This document shows, piece by piece, positions 1 through 8,586 of a DNA stretch of 64,000 bases. Source of the stretch: Gordonibacter pamelaeae. Its GTDB lineage: Bacteria > Actinomycetota > Coriobacteriia > Coriobacteriales > Eggerthellaceae. The stretch lies in the NCBI RefSeq assembly GCF_042665095.1, contig NZ_JBHTBV010000003.1, one strand, 5' to 3'. The number at the start of each line of letters is the position of its first letter. Position 1 is the stretch's first letter. The notes under the pieces were generated by a model. It made no database searches, had not been told where the DNA came from, and worked only from the letters and a program-made list of their open reading frames with translations. The position numbers and the translations under genes are program-made.

Positions 1-1
1 C

Positions 2-1003
2 CTGGGCTCGGTGCTGCGCGTGCCGTTGGGCTACCTGACGAACCGGCTGGGTGCGCGCACGGTGTTCCTAGCCAGCTTCGCCTGCCTGCTCCTCCCCGTG
101 TGGCTCATCAGCGAGGCCACCACGTACGAGGCGCTCATCACCGGCGGGGTGTTCCTGGGCATAGGCGGCTCCGTGTTCTCCGTTGGCGTGACGTCGCTGC
201 CGAAGTACTACCCGCGCGAGCGTCACGGCTTCGTGAACGGCGTGTACGGGTTCGGTAACATGGGCACGGCGCTTACCACGTGGCTCGCGCCCCTCGCGGC
301 GGCGGCCTGGGACTGGCGCGTGGCCGTGAAGCTGTACCTGGTGCTGCTCGTGGCGGCCATAGCGGTGAACCTCGTGCTGGGCGACCGTACGGAGCCGCGC
401 GTAAAGACACCCATCGTGGCCCAGGTCAAGGCCGTGTGGCGCGACGGCCGCCTGTGGGCCTTGTCGCTGTTCTACTTCGTGACATTCGGCGCCTTCGTGG
501 CGTTGACCGTGTACCTGCCGAACTTTCTTGCGACGCACTACGGGTTGGACGGCGTGACGGCGGGCCTGTTCACCAGCGCGTTCATCGTGGCGGCCGCAGC
601 CGTGCGCGTCTTGGGCGGCTGGCTGGCCGACCGGCTGGACTGCCTGCGGCTCCTGGCGGGCGTGTTCGCCGCGCTTGCGGTGGGCGCCGCGGTGCTGGCG
701 CTGGCACCCGGCTTGCCCGTGTACCTGGCGGGCATCTATCTGATCAGCGCGGCATGCGGCATCGGCAACGGCGTGGTGTTCAAGCTGGTGCCCACGTACT
801 TCCTGGGACAGGTCGGCCCGGTGAACGGCCTGGTGTCCATGTGGGGCGGTCTCGGCGGCTTCTTCCCCCCGCTCGTGCTGTCCGCGAGCACGGCCGCCTT
901 CGGCTCGAACATGCCGGGGCTGGCCCTGTTCGCGGCGTTCTGCATCGCATGCCTGGGCGTGGCGACCTGGATGGGGAGGAAGGAACGGGCGCAGGCGAGC
1001 TAG
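2..1003 (+). CDS. MFS nitrate/nitrite-type transporter (NarK family), 5' truncated by window edge
   Basis: Twelve-helix major facilitator protein of which 333 residues are visible; the frame is open to the left edge, so the real start lies outside. The first residues, GSVLRVPLGYLTNRLGAR, match the cytoplasmic loop after helix 2 of NarK-type transporters, and a second copy of the motif (GGWLADRLDCLR) lies near residue 200, as expected from the duplicated MFS fold. Further hydrophobic helices and the glycine-rich stretch FGNMGTAL fit the nitrate/nitrite porter subgroup. The substrate is inferred; related MFS carriers of other anions cannot be excluded. It ends 30 bp before the stop of a convergent hydrolase gene. 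Confidence 0.75.
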   Translation: MGSVLRVPLGYLTNRLGARTVFLASFACLLLPVWLISEATTYEALITGGVFLGIGGSVFSVGVTSLPKYYPRERHGFVNGVYGFGNMGTALTTWLAPLAAAAWDWRVAVKLYLVLLVAAIAVNLVLGDRTEPRVKTPIVAQVKAVWRDGRLWALSLFYFVTFGAFVALTVYLPNFLATHYGLDGVTAGLFTSAFIVAAAAVRVLGGWLADRLDCLRLLAGVFAALAVGAAVLALAPGLPVYLAGIYLISAACGIGNGVVFKLVPTYFLGQVGPVNGLVSMWGGLGGFFPPLVLSASTAAFGSNMPGLALFAAFCIACLGVATWMGRKERAQAS

Positions 1004-1033
1004 GCGCCCATGCGGCGCCGCCTTGCGGCCGCC

Positions 1034-1693
1034 TTACGCGTACAGCTTGAACACGCGGTTGCGCTCGGCGCCGATGGTGGTGAGGGCGTTGTGGCCGGGA
1101 AGGACGACGGTGTCGTCGGGGAGCTGGGCCAGGCGCTTCAAAGAGCGGCGCATATCGTCCATGCTGCCGCCGATGAAGTCGGTGCGGCCAACCGTGCCGC
1201 AGAACAGCGTGTCGCCCGACACGAGCACGGGCGCGGCGGCCGGGTTCGCGGTGCCTTCAGCGTCGAGGTACAGGCAGATGCCCCCCTTCGTGTGGCCGGG
1301 CGTCGCGATGACCTTCCACGTCATACCGCCTACCTGGACCTTGTCGCCATCCTTCACGGTACGGTCGACCGGGCATGTCTCGAAGGGACGGTCGTCCCGC
1401 GGCAGCTCCTCGTCGCCCGAGATCACCGGGGCGTCGATGGCCGAGGCGATGACGAGCGCGCCCGTCTTCTCGCGCAGCGCGCGCGCCGCGCCCACATGGT
1501 CGAAATGCCGGTGCGTGAGCACGATGGCGTCCACCTTGCGGCCGCCGAGCGCCTCCAAGATAGCATCCGCCTTGCAGGAGGGGTCCACCACCATGGTGGA
1601 CTCGCCGTCCGATATGAGGTACACGTTGTTCTCCAGCATGCCGAGCACGAGGTACTCCACCGACACGCACGTTCCTTTTGCCTGGTTAGCCAT
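1034..1693 (-). CDS. Metallo-beta-lactamase-fold hydrolase (glyoxalase II-like)
   Basis: A 219-residue protein with the metal-binding signature THRHFDHVG at residues 60-68 (His61, His63, Asp65, His66), then TPGHTKGG, SGDTLF and LPGHN, which supply the remaining ligands of a binuclear centre. Length and motif order fit the compact glyoxalase II-like / MBL-fold hydrolases, which cleave thioesters or related esters in the cytoplasm. It starts 14 bp after relA/spoT on the same strand and is probably the last gene of a recJ-relA-hydrolase transcript; a hydrolase of this family also follows relA in many Firmicutes. The natural substrate is unknown. Confidence 0.8.
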   Translation of the reverse strand: MANQAKGTCVSVEYLVLGMLENNVYLISDGESTMVVDPSCKADAILEALGGRKVDAIVLTHRHFDHVGAARALREKTGALVIASAIDAPVISGDEELPRDDRPFETCPVDRTVKDGDKVQVGGMTWKVIATPGHTKGGICLYLDAEGTANPAAAPVLVSGDTLFCGTVGRTDFIGGSMDDMRRSLKRLAQLPDDTVVLPGHNALTTIGAERNRVFKLYA

Positions 1694-1707
1694 GGGGTGT
1701 TCCTTCC

Positions 1708-4116
1708 CTATTTCTTCTTCTTGCCGCTCTCGCCGGGGAGCATGCGGCGCGCGTCGAACACGCCCTCGATGCCCCTCAGCTTGCTAAGGATGAGGTCGAT
1801 GTGCTTGATGTCCGACACTTGGAACAAAAAGCGCATCTCGGCCATGCCGTCGCGGTGCGAAGTCGTGGACGACGACAGCACGTTCGCGCCCACCTCGGAG
1901 AGCACGACGGCCACGTCGCGCAGCAGGTTCATGCGGTCGAGCGCCTCCACGAACACCTCGATCTGGTACGACGTGCTCTTCGACGGCTCGTTCTCCCACG
2001 ACACCTCGATGATGCGCTCGGGTTCCGTCATGAGGTCCTGCGCGTTCGGGCAGTCGGCGCGGTGCACCGACACGCCGCGCCCGCGCGTGACAAAGCCCAA
2101 GATGTCGTCGCCCGGCACCGGGTTGCAGCAGCGCGACAGGCGCACGAGCACGTCGTCGATGCCCTTCACCACCACGCCGTTGGAGCTGTGCGCCTCGTGC
2201 TTCTTCGGGCGCTTCACGCTGGTGAGCATGGGCGGCAGCTTGCCGGTGGACATGTCGCCCGCACCCAGGCCCACCGTCTCGGCCGCTTCGTTGCCCTTGT
2301 CTACCAGTATCTTGAGCAGGCGGTTCGCCACGTGCTGGGCGCTCTCCTTGCCGGTGCCGATGTTCACGAGCATGTCGTCCGGGTCGTTGTAGCCCAGATG
2401 CTCCGACACCGACTTCACCGCGCGCATGGACTGCGCGCTGGAGATACCCAGGCCGTGCTTGCGCATTTCGCGCGTGAGCTTGTCGCGGCCGTTCTGCAAG
2501 TCGTCGCCGCGGCTCACCTTGCTGAAGTACGAGCGGATCTTGCTGCGGGCGCTGGGCGTCTTCACCAGGTTCAGCCAGTCGCGCGAGGGGCTCGCGCTCT
2601 TCTGCGTGAGGATCTCCACGCGGTCGCCCAGCTGCAGCTCGTAGGTGAGCGGCACGATGGCGCCGTTCACCTTCGCGCCCACGCAGTGGTTGCCCACCTC
2701 GGTGTGGATGGCGTAGGCGAAGTCTACCGGCGTGGAGCCGGCGCGCAGGCTCATGGCCTCGCCCTTCGGCGTGAACACGAACACCTCGGACGGCGCCAGG
2801 TCCACTTTCAGGTCCTTCAGGAACTCGCGCGAGTCCTGCGTCTCGTCCTGCCAGTCCACCATCTGGCGGAGCCACGCCAGCTGCTGGTCGATGGCGTCGC
2901 CGCTCTTGCCGCCCTTCTCCTTGTAGCGCCAGTGCGCGGCCACGCCGTACTCGCTCTGGCGATGCATGTCCTCGGTGCGGATCTGCACCTCGAGGGGGCG
3001 CCCCGCCGGGCCGATGACGGTGGTGTGCAGGCTCTGGTACATGTTGTACTTCGGCATGGCGATGTAGTCTTTGAAGCGTCCGGGCATCGGGTGCCAGAGC
3101 GTGTGCACCGCGCCGAGCGCCAAGTAGCAGTCCTTCACCGACGGCACGATGATGCGCACGGCAATGAGGTCGTAGATCTCGGAGAAGCCCTTGCCCTTCT
3201 GCGTCATCTTCTGGTAGATGGAGTAGAGGTGCTTCGGCCGGCCCATGATCTGGGCGGTGATGCCCACCTTCTCCATCTCGTCGTGCAGGATGCCGATGAT
3301 CTGGTCGAGATACCCCTCGCGCTCGGCGCGGCTCTCCGTGACCATGCGGCTGACCTGCTTGTACTTGTTCGGTTCCAGGTAGTAGAACGACAGGTCCTCG
3401 AGCTCCCACTTGATGTTGTTGATGCCGAGGCGGTGCGCGATGGGCGCGTAGATCTCCAGCGTCTCGCGCGCCTTGAAGATGCGGCGGTCCTCGCGCAGGG
3501 CGCCCAGGGTGCGCATGTTGTGCAGGCGGTCGGCCAGCTTGATGACGATGACGCGGATGTCCTTGCTCATGGCCACGAACATCTTGCGGATGGTGGCGGC
3601 CTGCTCGTCGGAGAGGCTCTCCACCTCGATGCGCGTGATCTTCGTCACGCCCTCCACCAGCTGGGCCACCTGCTCGTTGAACTCGACGGCCACCTGCTCG
3701 GTGGTGACGCACGTGTCCTCGACGGTGTCGTGCAAGAGCGCCGCGCAGAGTGTTTCCACGTCCATGCGCAGGTCCGCCAGGATGATGGCCACCTCCACGG
3801 GGTGCGCCACGAACGGCTCGCCGCTCTTGCGGCACTGGCCCTCGTGCGCCTCGCTGGCGAACTGGAACGCCTTGGCGAGCAGCGCCTGGTCGGGCTCGGA
3901 GAGGTAGGCGGACGTGAGCCGCTGCAGCTCGGCGAAGCGCTCCTCGGGCGTCTCCGTGCGGTGCGGGTTGCGCGCGTCGGCGCGACCTTCGGAGGCGAAC
4001 GCCTTCTGGGCCACGTGGGGGAGGCCCAAGAGGTCGTCCTCGACCGTCTGCTTGTGCGACGCCTGTTCGAGCGGCTCCCCCAGCAGCTCTTCGCGCTTGT
4101 GATCGGCTTTGCCCAT
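1708..4116 (-). CDS. relA: Bifunctional (p)ppGpp synthetase/hydrolase RelA/SpoT
   Basis: An 802-residue long RSH protein that makes and degrades the alarmone (p)ppGpp. The N-terminal hydrolase domain keeps its HD motif (LLHDTVED, His129-Asp130) with AHEGQ and FVAHPVEVA before it, so hydrolysis looks intact. The synthetase domain has RLHNMRTL, YQSLHTTVIGP and the EVQIRT motif. A TGS domain (VFTPKGE...STPVDFAYAIHTEVG) and a C-terminal ACT domain follow. The N-terminus is about 60 residues longer than in many homologues and is charged. The ATG at 4116 has a good upstream AAAGGAGG. It lies 24 bp downstream of the recJ fusion gene, in the same direction. Confidence 0.93.
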   Translation of the reverse strand: MGKADHKREELLGEPLEQASHKQTVEDDLLGLPHVAQKAFASEGRADARNPHRTETPEERFAELQRLTSAYLSEPDQALLAKAFQFASEAHEGQCRKSGEPFVAHPVEVAIILADLRMDVETLCAALLHDTVEDTCVTTEQVAVEFNEQVAQLVEGVTKITRIEVESLSDEQAATIRKMFVAMSKDIRVIVIKLADRLHNMRTLGALREDRRIFKARETLEIYAPIAHRLGINNIKWELEDLSFYYLEPNKYKQVSRMVTESRAEREGYLDQIIGILHDEMEKVGITAQIMGRPKHLYSIYQKMTQKGKGFSEIYDLIAVRIIVPSVKDCYLALGAVHTLWHPMPGRFKDYIAMPKYNMYQSLHTTVIGPAGRPLEVQIRTEDMHRQSEYGVAAHWRYKEKGGKSGDAIDQQLAWLRQMVDWQDETQDSREFLKDLKVDLAPSEVFVFTPKGEAMSLRAGSTPVDFAYAIHTEVGNHCVGAKVNGAIVPLTYELQLGDRVEILTQKSASPSRDWLNLVKTPSARSKIRSYFSKVSRGDDLQNGRDKLTREMRKHGLGISSAQSMRAVKSVSEHLGYNDPDDMLVNIGTGKESAQHVANRLLKILVDKGNEAAETVGLGAGDMSTGKLPPMLTSVKRPKKHEAHSSNGVVVKGIDDVLVRLSRCCNPVPGDDILGFVTRGRGVSVHRADCPNAQDLMTEPERIIEVSWENEPSKSTSYQIEVFVEALDRMNLLRDVAVVLSEVGANVLSSSTTSHRDGMAEMRFLFQVSDIKHIDLILSKLRGIEGVFDARRMLPGESGKKKK

Positions 4117-4140
4117 AACGGTGCGCCTCCTTTCCTCGTC

Positions 4141-7100
4141 CTAGCGCGTTCCGCGCGGCGCGGAGCCCGGCAGGATGGGGCGCGAGACACGCACGTGCAG
4201 GCTCGCTGCGTCGGTGCCCATCGCCCAGTCGCGAAACGCGCTGAATATAGCGCGCTCGCCCAAGCCCTCGCGGTAGCGCACGCTGTCGGTGAGCTCCACC
4301 TTGCTTGCGGTGTCCACCACACGGATGGAGCGGGTGATCTCGCCCGACGCGTAGGCCGTGTGCGTTTCGATGAGCCCCAGCTCGCGGAACACGGCCACGC
4401 CGCATGCCGCCGACTGGGAGCTCACGGCGTGCCCGCCCTCGCTGGCGAGCTTGGCCAAATCCACGTTGCCCAGCGTGAAGAACCCGTCGCCGTGATCGCG
4501 CTGCAGCGCGCGCAGGCGGCGGTACACCTGGGCCAGGCAGTCGTGGTCGGGCGTCATGTCGCGCAGCACCTGCTCGTTCACGCACGCATCGCCGCGACCG
4601 AACAGCAGGTGCACCTGCGCGGCGGCGCCGTCGCGGCCGGCACGGCCGCTCATCTGGTTGAACTCCACCTCGTTGTACGGCAGGTGGTACAGCACCACGT
4701 GCCGGATGTTCGGTATGTTCACGCCCTCGCCGAAGGCGGACGTGGCCACGAGCACCTTGAGCGCGTCGGTGCGGAACAGCTGCTCCACCCGCGCGCGCTC
4801 GGCACGCGTGAGGCCCGCGTTGTAGAAGCCGATGAGCGGCGCCATCTGCGGCACGCGCTTGCGCAGCGTGCGCGCCACGGCCACCGACTGCTCGCGCGAG
4901 TTCACGTACACGACCGTCTTCTCGCCGCCGGCCACGAGGTTCACCAGGTAGTCGTCGCGGTTCTTCAGGTTGCGCCGGTCGTCCACGCCCAAGTTCGCGC
5001 GTTCCGTCTCGTCGAGCACGAGCTCGTCGAGCGGCAGGGCGCCTCGGATAGCGTCGGCTATGCCGTCGTCGGCCGTGGCGGTGAGCGCGAGCACCGTGGG
5101 CGCAGGGCGGCCCGCCGTGCGGGCGCCGGCGGCCAGCTGCTCCACGGCCTGCCCGATGGCGGCATAGGCGGGGCGCTGTCCCGCGCGGGCCAGGCCGATG
5201 TGGTGCGCCTCGTCCACCACCACGAAGCCCACGCGGCCCGGGCGCGCGAACTCCCCGGCGTGGTAGCCCAGGAACTCGGGCGTGGTGAGCACGATGTCCA
5301 CCGAGCCGTCCGCAAGCCCTGCGAACGTCTGGCGGCGCTCTTCGGGCGTGCTCTCGCCCGTGAGCACCGCCACGGCGATGCCGAAGGGCTCCAGCGCCTC
5401 GTTCAGGTGGAACGCCTGGTCGGCGATCAGCGCGCGCAGCGGGTACACGAACAGGCTGGCCGTGCCCTCGCGCAGGGCGCGCTCGGCAGCATGCACCTGG
5501 AACAGGAGCGACTTGCCGCGTCCCGTGGCCATGACGGCCAGCACCGAGCGGCCCGCGTCCAGGCAGTCGAGCACGGTGCGCTGCGACGCATGGAGTGAGC
5601 CGTCCCCGATGATGGCCCGCACGATGTCGGCCTCGAGGCCCGCCGGGTCCTCGTGCGCACGGCGCTCCCACTCGGCGCGCCGCGCGGCGCGGGCCGCCTC
5701 GTAGGCCTCGATGTCCTCGGGGTTGTGGGCCACGTCGGCGCAGAGCTCCGCATCGCTCGTGGCGTACAGGTCGGCCACGAACGAGCGCTCCACCGGGTCG
5801 AGGCACGCCTCGAGCGCACAGCACGTGCGCGCGGGGGCGAGCGACTGCAGCATGGCCTTCACCGAGCGGCGGCCGCGCCATTCGTCTATCTGCACCTCGA
5901 ACGCGGCGTTGACCACGCTGTCGGTGTGCATGAGCGCCTCGATGTCCGTGCAGTGGAACATGATGCCGGCCACCGTGTTGCGTCCGTCGGAAAGCGCGCA
6001 CGAGAAGTGGTTCTTCTCCGCGCCCACCGCGCGGCAGTTCGCGAGGGTGACGTCGCGCGCGAGGAAGCACGGCACGGGGTTCTCCTGGCCGAAGGGGGCG
6101 AGCGTGTCCAGCTTCTCCACGTTCTCCAGCGTGAGCTCGCCGAGCGCGACGCAGGCGTCAATCTCGATGAGCGGGTGGAACGCGCCCTCGGGCAGCTCGT
6201 CCATGTAGGCGCACAGGCGGCGCTCGAACTCCGGCAGGTTGGCCGTGGGCAGGGTGACGCCCACGGCGGCCTCATGCCCGCCAAAACGCGTGACCAGGTC
6301 GGATGCGGCCTCCACGGCCTTGAACAGGTTCACCTGGCCCACGCTGCGGCCCGAGCCGCGCGCCTCGTCGCCGGTTATGGTGAACAGCAGGCTGGGCACG
6401 CCGTAGGTGTTCACCAGGCGGCTGGCCACGATGCCCTTCACGCCCTCGTGCCAGCCGTCGCCCGACACCACGAGCGCGCGCTGGCCACGGTAGACGTCGG
6501 CAGCCTGGGCCTTCGCTATCTCGGAGAGCTCGGCCTCGATGGTGCGGCGCTGGTCGTTCACGGCCTCGAGCTCGGCCGCCAGGCGGCAGGCGGCGTCGAA
6601 GTCGTCGGTCATGAGCAGGTCGAGCGCCAGCTGCGCGTCGCCCATGCGTCCGGCGGCGTTGAGGCGCGGAATGAGCGAGAAGCTGAGGTTCGTGGCGGAG
6701 ACGGGCTTGTCGGCCGCGCCGCTCGAGCCCAGCAGCGCCGCGATGCAGGGGCGCGGGGCGCTGTTCATGCGGCGGATGCCGTCGGACACGAGCGCGCGGT
6801 TCTCGCCGCGCATGGGCATGAGGTCGGCCACCGTGCCGAGCGTGGCCAGGTCGGTGTAGCTCCGCCACAGGTGCGGGTAGCCGAAGCGGCCGCCCAGCAC
6901 CTGCACGAGCTTCAAGGCCACGCCCACGCCAGCCAGGATGGCGCTCTCGCAATTCTCGTCGCACTTCGGGTCGGCCACGGGCACGTCCTCGGGCACGAGG
7001 TCGACCGGCTCGTGGTGGTCGGTGACGGCCAGGCCCACGCCGGCGGCCACGATGGCGGCCGCCTCCGCCTTGCAGGCGATGCCGCAGTCCACCGTGACGA

Positions 7101-7524
7101 TGAAGTCGGGGTTGAGCGTGCGGGCGCGCGCGAAGGCGGCCTCGGTCAGGCCGTAGCCTTCCTCGAAGCGCCGCGGGATGAACGGGTCGGCGTGGGCGCC
7201 GAGCGCACGCAGGCCGCGCGTGAGCACGGACGTGGCCGAGATGCCGTCGAGGTCGAAGTCGCCGAACACGAGGATGCGGCCGTCGGCGCGCATGACCTGC
7301 TCCAACGCGTCCGCCACCTCGGACAGGCCGGGTATGGTGTAGGGGTCGAGCCAGTCGCGGTCGAGCGAGGGCTCCAGGAAGGCGCGGACCTCGGAAGGCT
7401 CGGAGATGCCGCGCGCGACGAGCGTCGCGGCCACGAAACGCGGAAGCCCCAGCCCGCGCTCGATGCGCGAGACGGCGGCGGGGTCGGCCGCTTTGATGTT
7501 GAACTGGGCAGACATGGCGCTCAT
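4141..7524 (-). CDS. recJ: RecJ single-strand exonuclease fused to a RecQ-like DEAH helicase
   Basis: A 1127-residue protein with two enzymes in one chain. Residues 1 to about 560 are a DHH-family RecJ nuclease: GDFDLDGIS (89-95), VDCGI (about 145) and TDHHE (167-171) provide the metal-binding aspartates and histidines, followed by the DHHA1 and OB-like regions. From about residue 640 there is a superfamily 2 helicase of RecQ type: motif I MATGRGKSLLFQ, motif II VVVDEAHH, motif III ALTATADD and motif VI QMSGRAGRDG. Ordinary RecJ is about 550-800 residues long. A nuclease coupled to a 3'-5' helicase would process stalled forks or double-strand ends. An internal ATG at 7515 is better spaced from the GAGGT ribosome site and may be the true start. 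Confidence 0.88.
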   Translation of the reverse strand: MSAMSAQFNIKAADPAAVSRIERGLGLPRFVAATLVARGISEPSEVRAFLEPSLDRDWLDPYTIPGLSEVADALEQVMRADGRILVFGDFDLDGISATSVLTRGLRALGAHADPFIPRRFEEGYGLTEAAFARARTLNPDFIVTVDCGIACKAEAAAIVAAGVGLAVTDHHEPVDLVPEDVPVADPKCDENCESAILAGVGVALKLVQVLGGRFGYPHLWRSYTDLATLGTVADLMPMRGENRALVSDGIRRMNSAPRPCIAALLGSSGAADKPVSATNLSFSLIPRLNAAGRMGDAQLALDLLMTDDFDAACRLAAELEAVNDQRRTIEAELSEIAKAQAADVYRGQRALVVSGDGWHEGVKGIVASRLVNTYGVPSLLFTITGDEARGSGRSVGQVNLFKAVEAASDLVTRFGGHEAAVGVTLPTANLPEFERRLCAYMDELPEGAFHPLIEIDACVALGELTLENVEKLDTLAPFGQENPVPCFLARDVTLANCRAVGAEKNHFSCALSDGRNTVAGIMFHCTDIEALMHTDSVVNAAFEVQIDEWRGRRSVKAMLQSLAPARTCCALEACLDPVERSFVADLYATSDAELCADVAHNPEDIEAYEAARAARRAEWERRAHEDPAGLEADIVRAIIGDGSLHASQRTVLDCLDAGRSVLAVMATGRGKSLLFQVHAAERALREGTASLFVYPLRALIADQAFHLNEALEPFGIAVAVLTGESTPEERRQTFAGLADGSVDIVLTTPEFLGYHAGEFARPGRVGFVVVDEAHHIGLARAGQRPAYAAIGQAVEQLAAGARTAGRPAPTVLALTATADDGIADAIRGALPLDELVLDETERANLGVDDRRNLKNRDDYLVNLVAGGEKTVVYVNSREQSVAVARTLRKRVPQMAPLIGFYNAGLTRAERARVEQLFRTDALKVLVATSAFGEGVNIPNIRHVVLYHLPYNEVEFNQMSGRAGRDGAAAQVHLLFGRGDACVNEQVLRDMTPDHDCLAQVYRRLRALQRDHGDGFFTLGNVDLAKLASEGGHAVSSQSAACGVAVFRELGLIETHTAYASGEITRSIRVVDTASKVELTDSVRYREGLGERAIFSAFRDWAMGTDAASLHVRVSRPILPGSAPRGTR

Positions 7525-7764
7525 ACCTCACATGCGAAGAGTAATATTTCACGTCCCATTGTCCCACAATCGGCGCGAGCTGTCACCGCAGGGAACGAAG
7601 CGTGCACGAGAAGAAAACGGAGGGCGTGCGGAGAGCGCCCTCGGCCGACGGGCGACGGGTTGTTCTCGCCGAGGGCGCCCCCGCTGCCGCCGGGCGGTCG
7701 CGGCCGCATCTGCACGATCGGCGTCTGCCCGCGGAGGGTGCGCCGACACGATTTCCCCCACCGC

Positions 7765-7794
7765 GAACAATCGCGGCGCTTCGTTCGTGTTATG
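7765..7794 (+). promoter_or_regulatory. ECF-type promoter of sigma module 1
   Basis: GAACAATC (7765-7772), a 14-bp spacer and GTGTTATG (7787-7794), ending 18 bp before the sigma gene start. The same arrangement precedes the other two sigma genes in the window, which suggests self-recognition by these sigma factors. Confidence 0.55.
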
Positions 7795-7812
7795 GTCGAG
7801 GAGGTGAAACCC

Positions 7813-8586
7813 ATGCCCGAACATATCCCCTGCAGCCGCGACTCGGCGGACGCCGACGGCCTGCGCTCCGATGCGTTCCTCGAGGATGCCATGCACCGCT
7901 GGGGCGACACGGTGCTGCGGCTGGCGCTGAGCCAGCTGCGCGACGCCTCCGACGCCGAGGACGTGTTCCAAGACGTGTTCGTCCGCCTGCTCAAGGACCG
8001 CACGGCGTTCAACGACGACGAGCACCTGAAGGCGTGGCTGCTGCGCGTGACCATCAACCGTTGCCGCGACATCGGGCGCTCGGGATGGAAACGCCGCAAC
8101 GAGCCGCTTGCAGAACGCCATGCGGCCCTGGCCGTCGAGGCTCCCGACCTGCTGGAATCCGACATCTGGAACGCCATCGGCGCCCTCCCGCCCGACCTGC
8201 GCGCCGTGGTGCACCTGCACTACGTGGAGGGCTATTCCACCGACGAGGCGGCCGCCCTCGTGGGATGCCGCCCTTCCACCGCGCGCACGCGCCTGCACCG
8301 CGCCCGCAAGCACCTGAAGGCCGCCCTCGAGACCGCGGATCTCGCAGGCCGCCCTGCGCCCTGCCAACCGGCGGGCGCATCGCGCGCGGACGACGGCTCC
8401 GCTTTTTCGCGCCCCGCCAGCAGCGCGTTTGCGAGCCTCCGACCCGCGGACAATCGCTGCGCCTCCGCGCGCCCCGCAACCACCGATTCCCCGTCTTCCG
8501 GAAAGGAGGCCGACCATGAGCCACGACCCCTTCGACGACTATGCTGCGAAGATGCAGGAGGTGAGAACCTCCGACCGCCTGCGTGA
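7813..8586 (+). CDS. ECF RNA polymerase sigma factor, module 1
   Basis: A 257-residue sigma-70 family factor of the extracytoplasmic-function type. Region 2 is seen as DAEDVFQDVFVRLLKD and HLKAWLLRVTINRCRD (binds the -10 element and core polymerase). Region 4 is the helix-turn-helix GYSTDEAAALVGCRPSTARTRLHRARK (binds -35). A low-complexity Ala/Ser/Arg tail of about 75 residues follows region 4 and is absent from typical factors of about 190 residues. The start at 7813 is chosen for its GAGGAGGTGAA ribosome site. Its 3' end overlaps the anti-sigma gene by 71 bp in another frame, suggesting translational coupling. It probably drives its own operon. Confidence 0.88.
   Translation: MPEHIPCSRDSADADGLRSDAFLEDAMHRWGDTVLRLALSQLRDASDAEDVFQDVFVRLLKDRTAFNDDEHLKAWLLRVTINRCRDIGRSGWKRRNEPLAERHAALAVEAPDLLESDIWNAIGALPPDLRAVVHLHYVEGYSTDEAAALVGCRPSTARTRLHRARKHLKAALETADLAGRPAPCQPAGASRADDGSAFSRPASSAFASLRPADNRCASARPATTDSPSSGKEADHEPRPLRRLCCEDAGGENLRPPA

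Noticed and set aside
1801..5598. Very long open frames antisense to relA and recJ
   Set aside because: They are mirror frames created by high GC codon bias; composition is His/Arg/Val-rich without domains.
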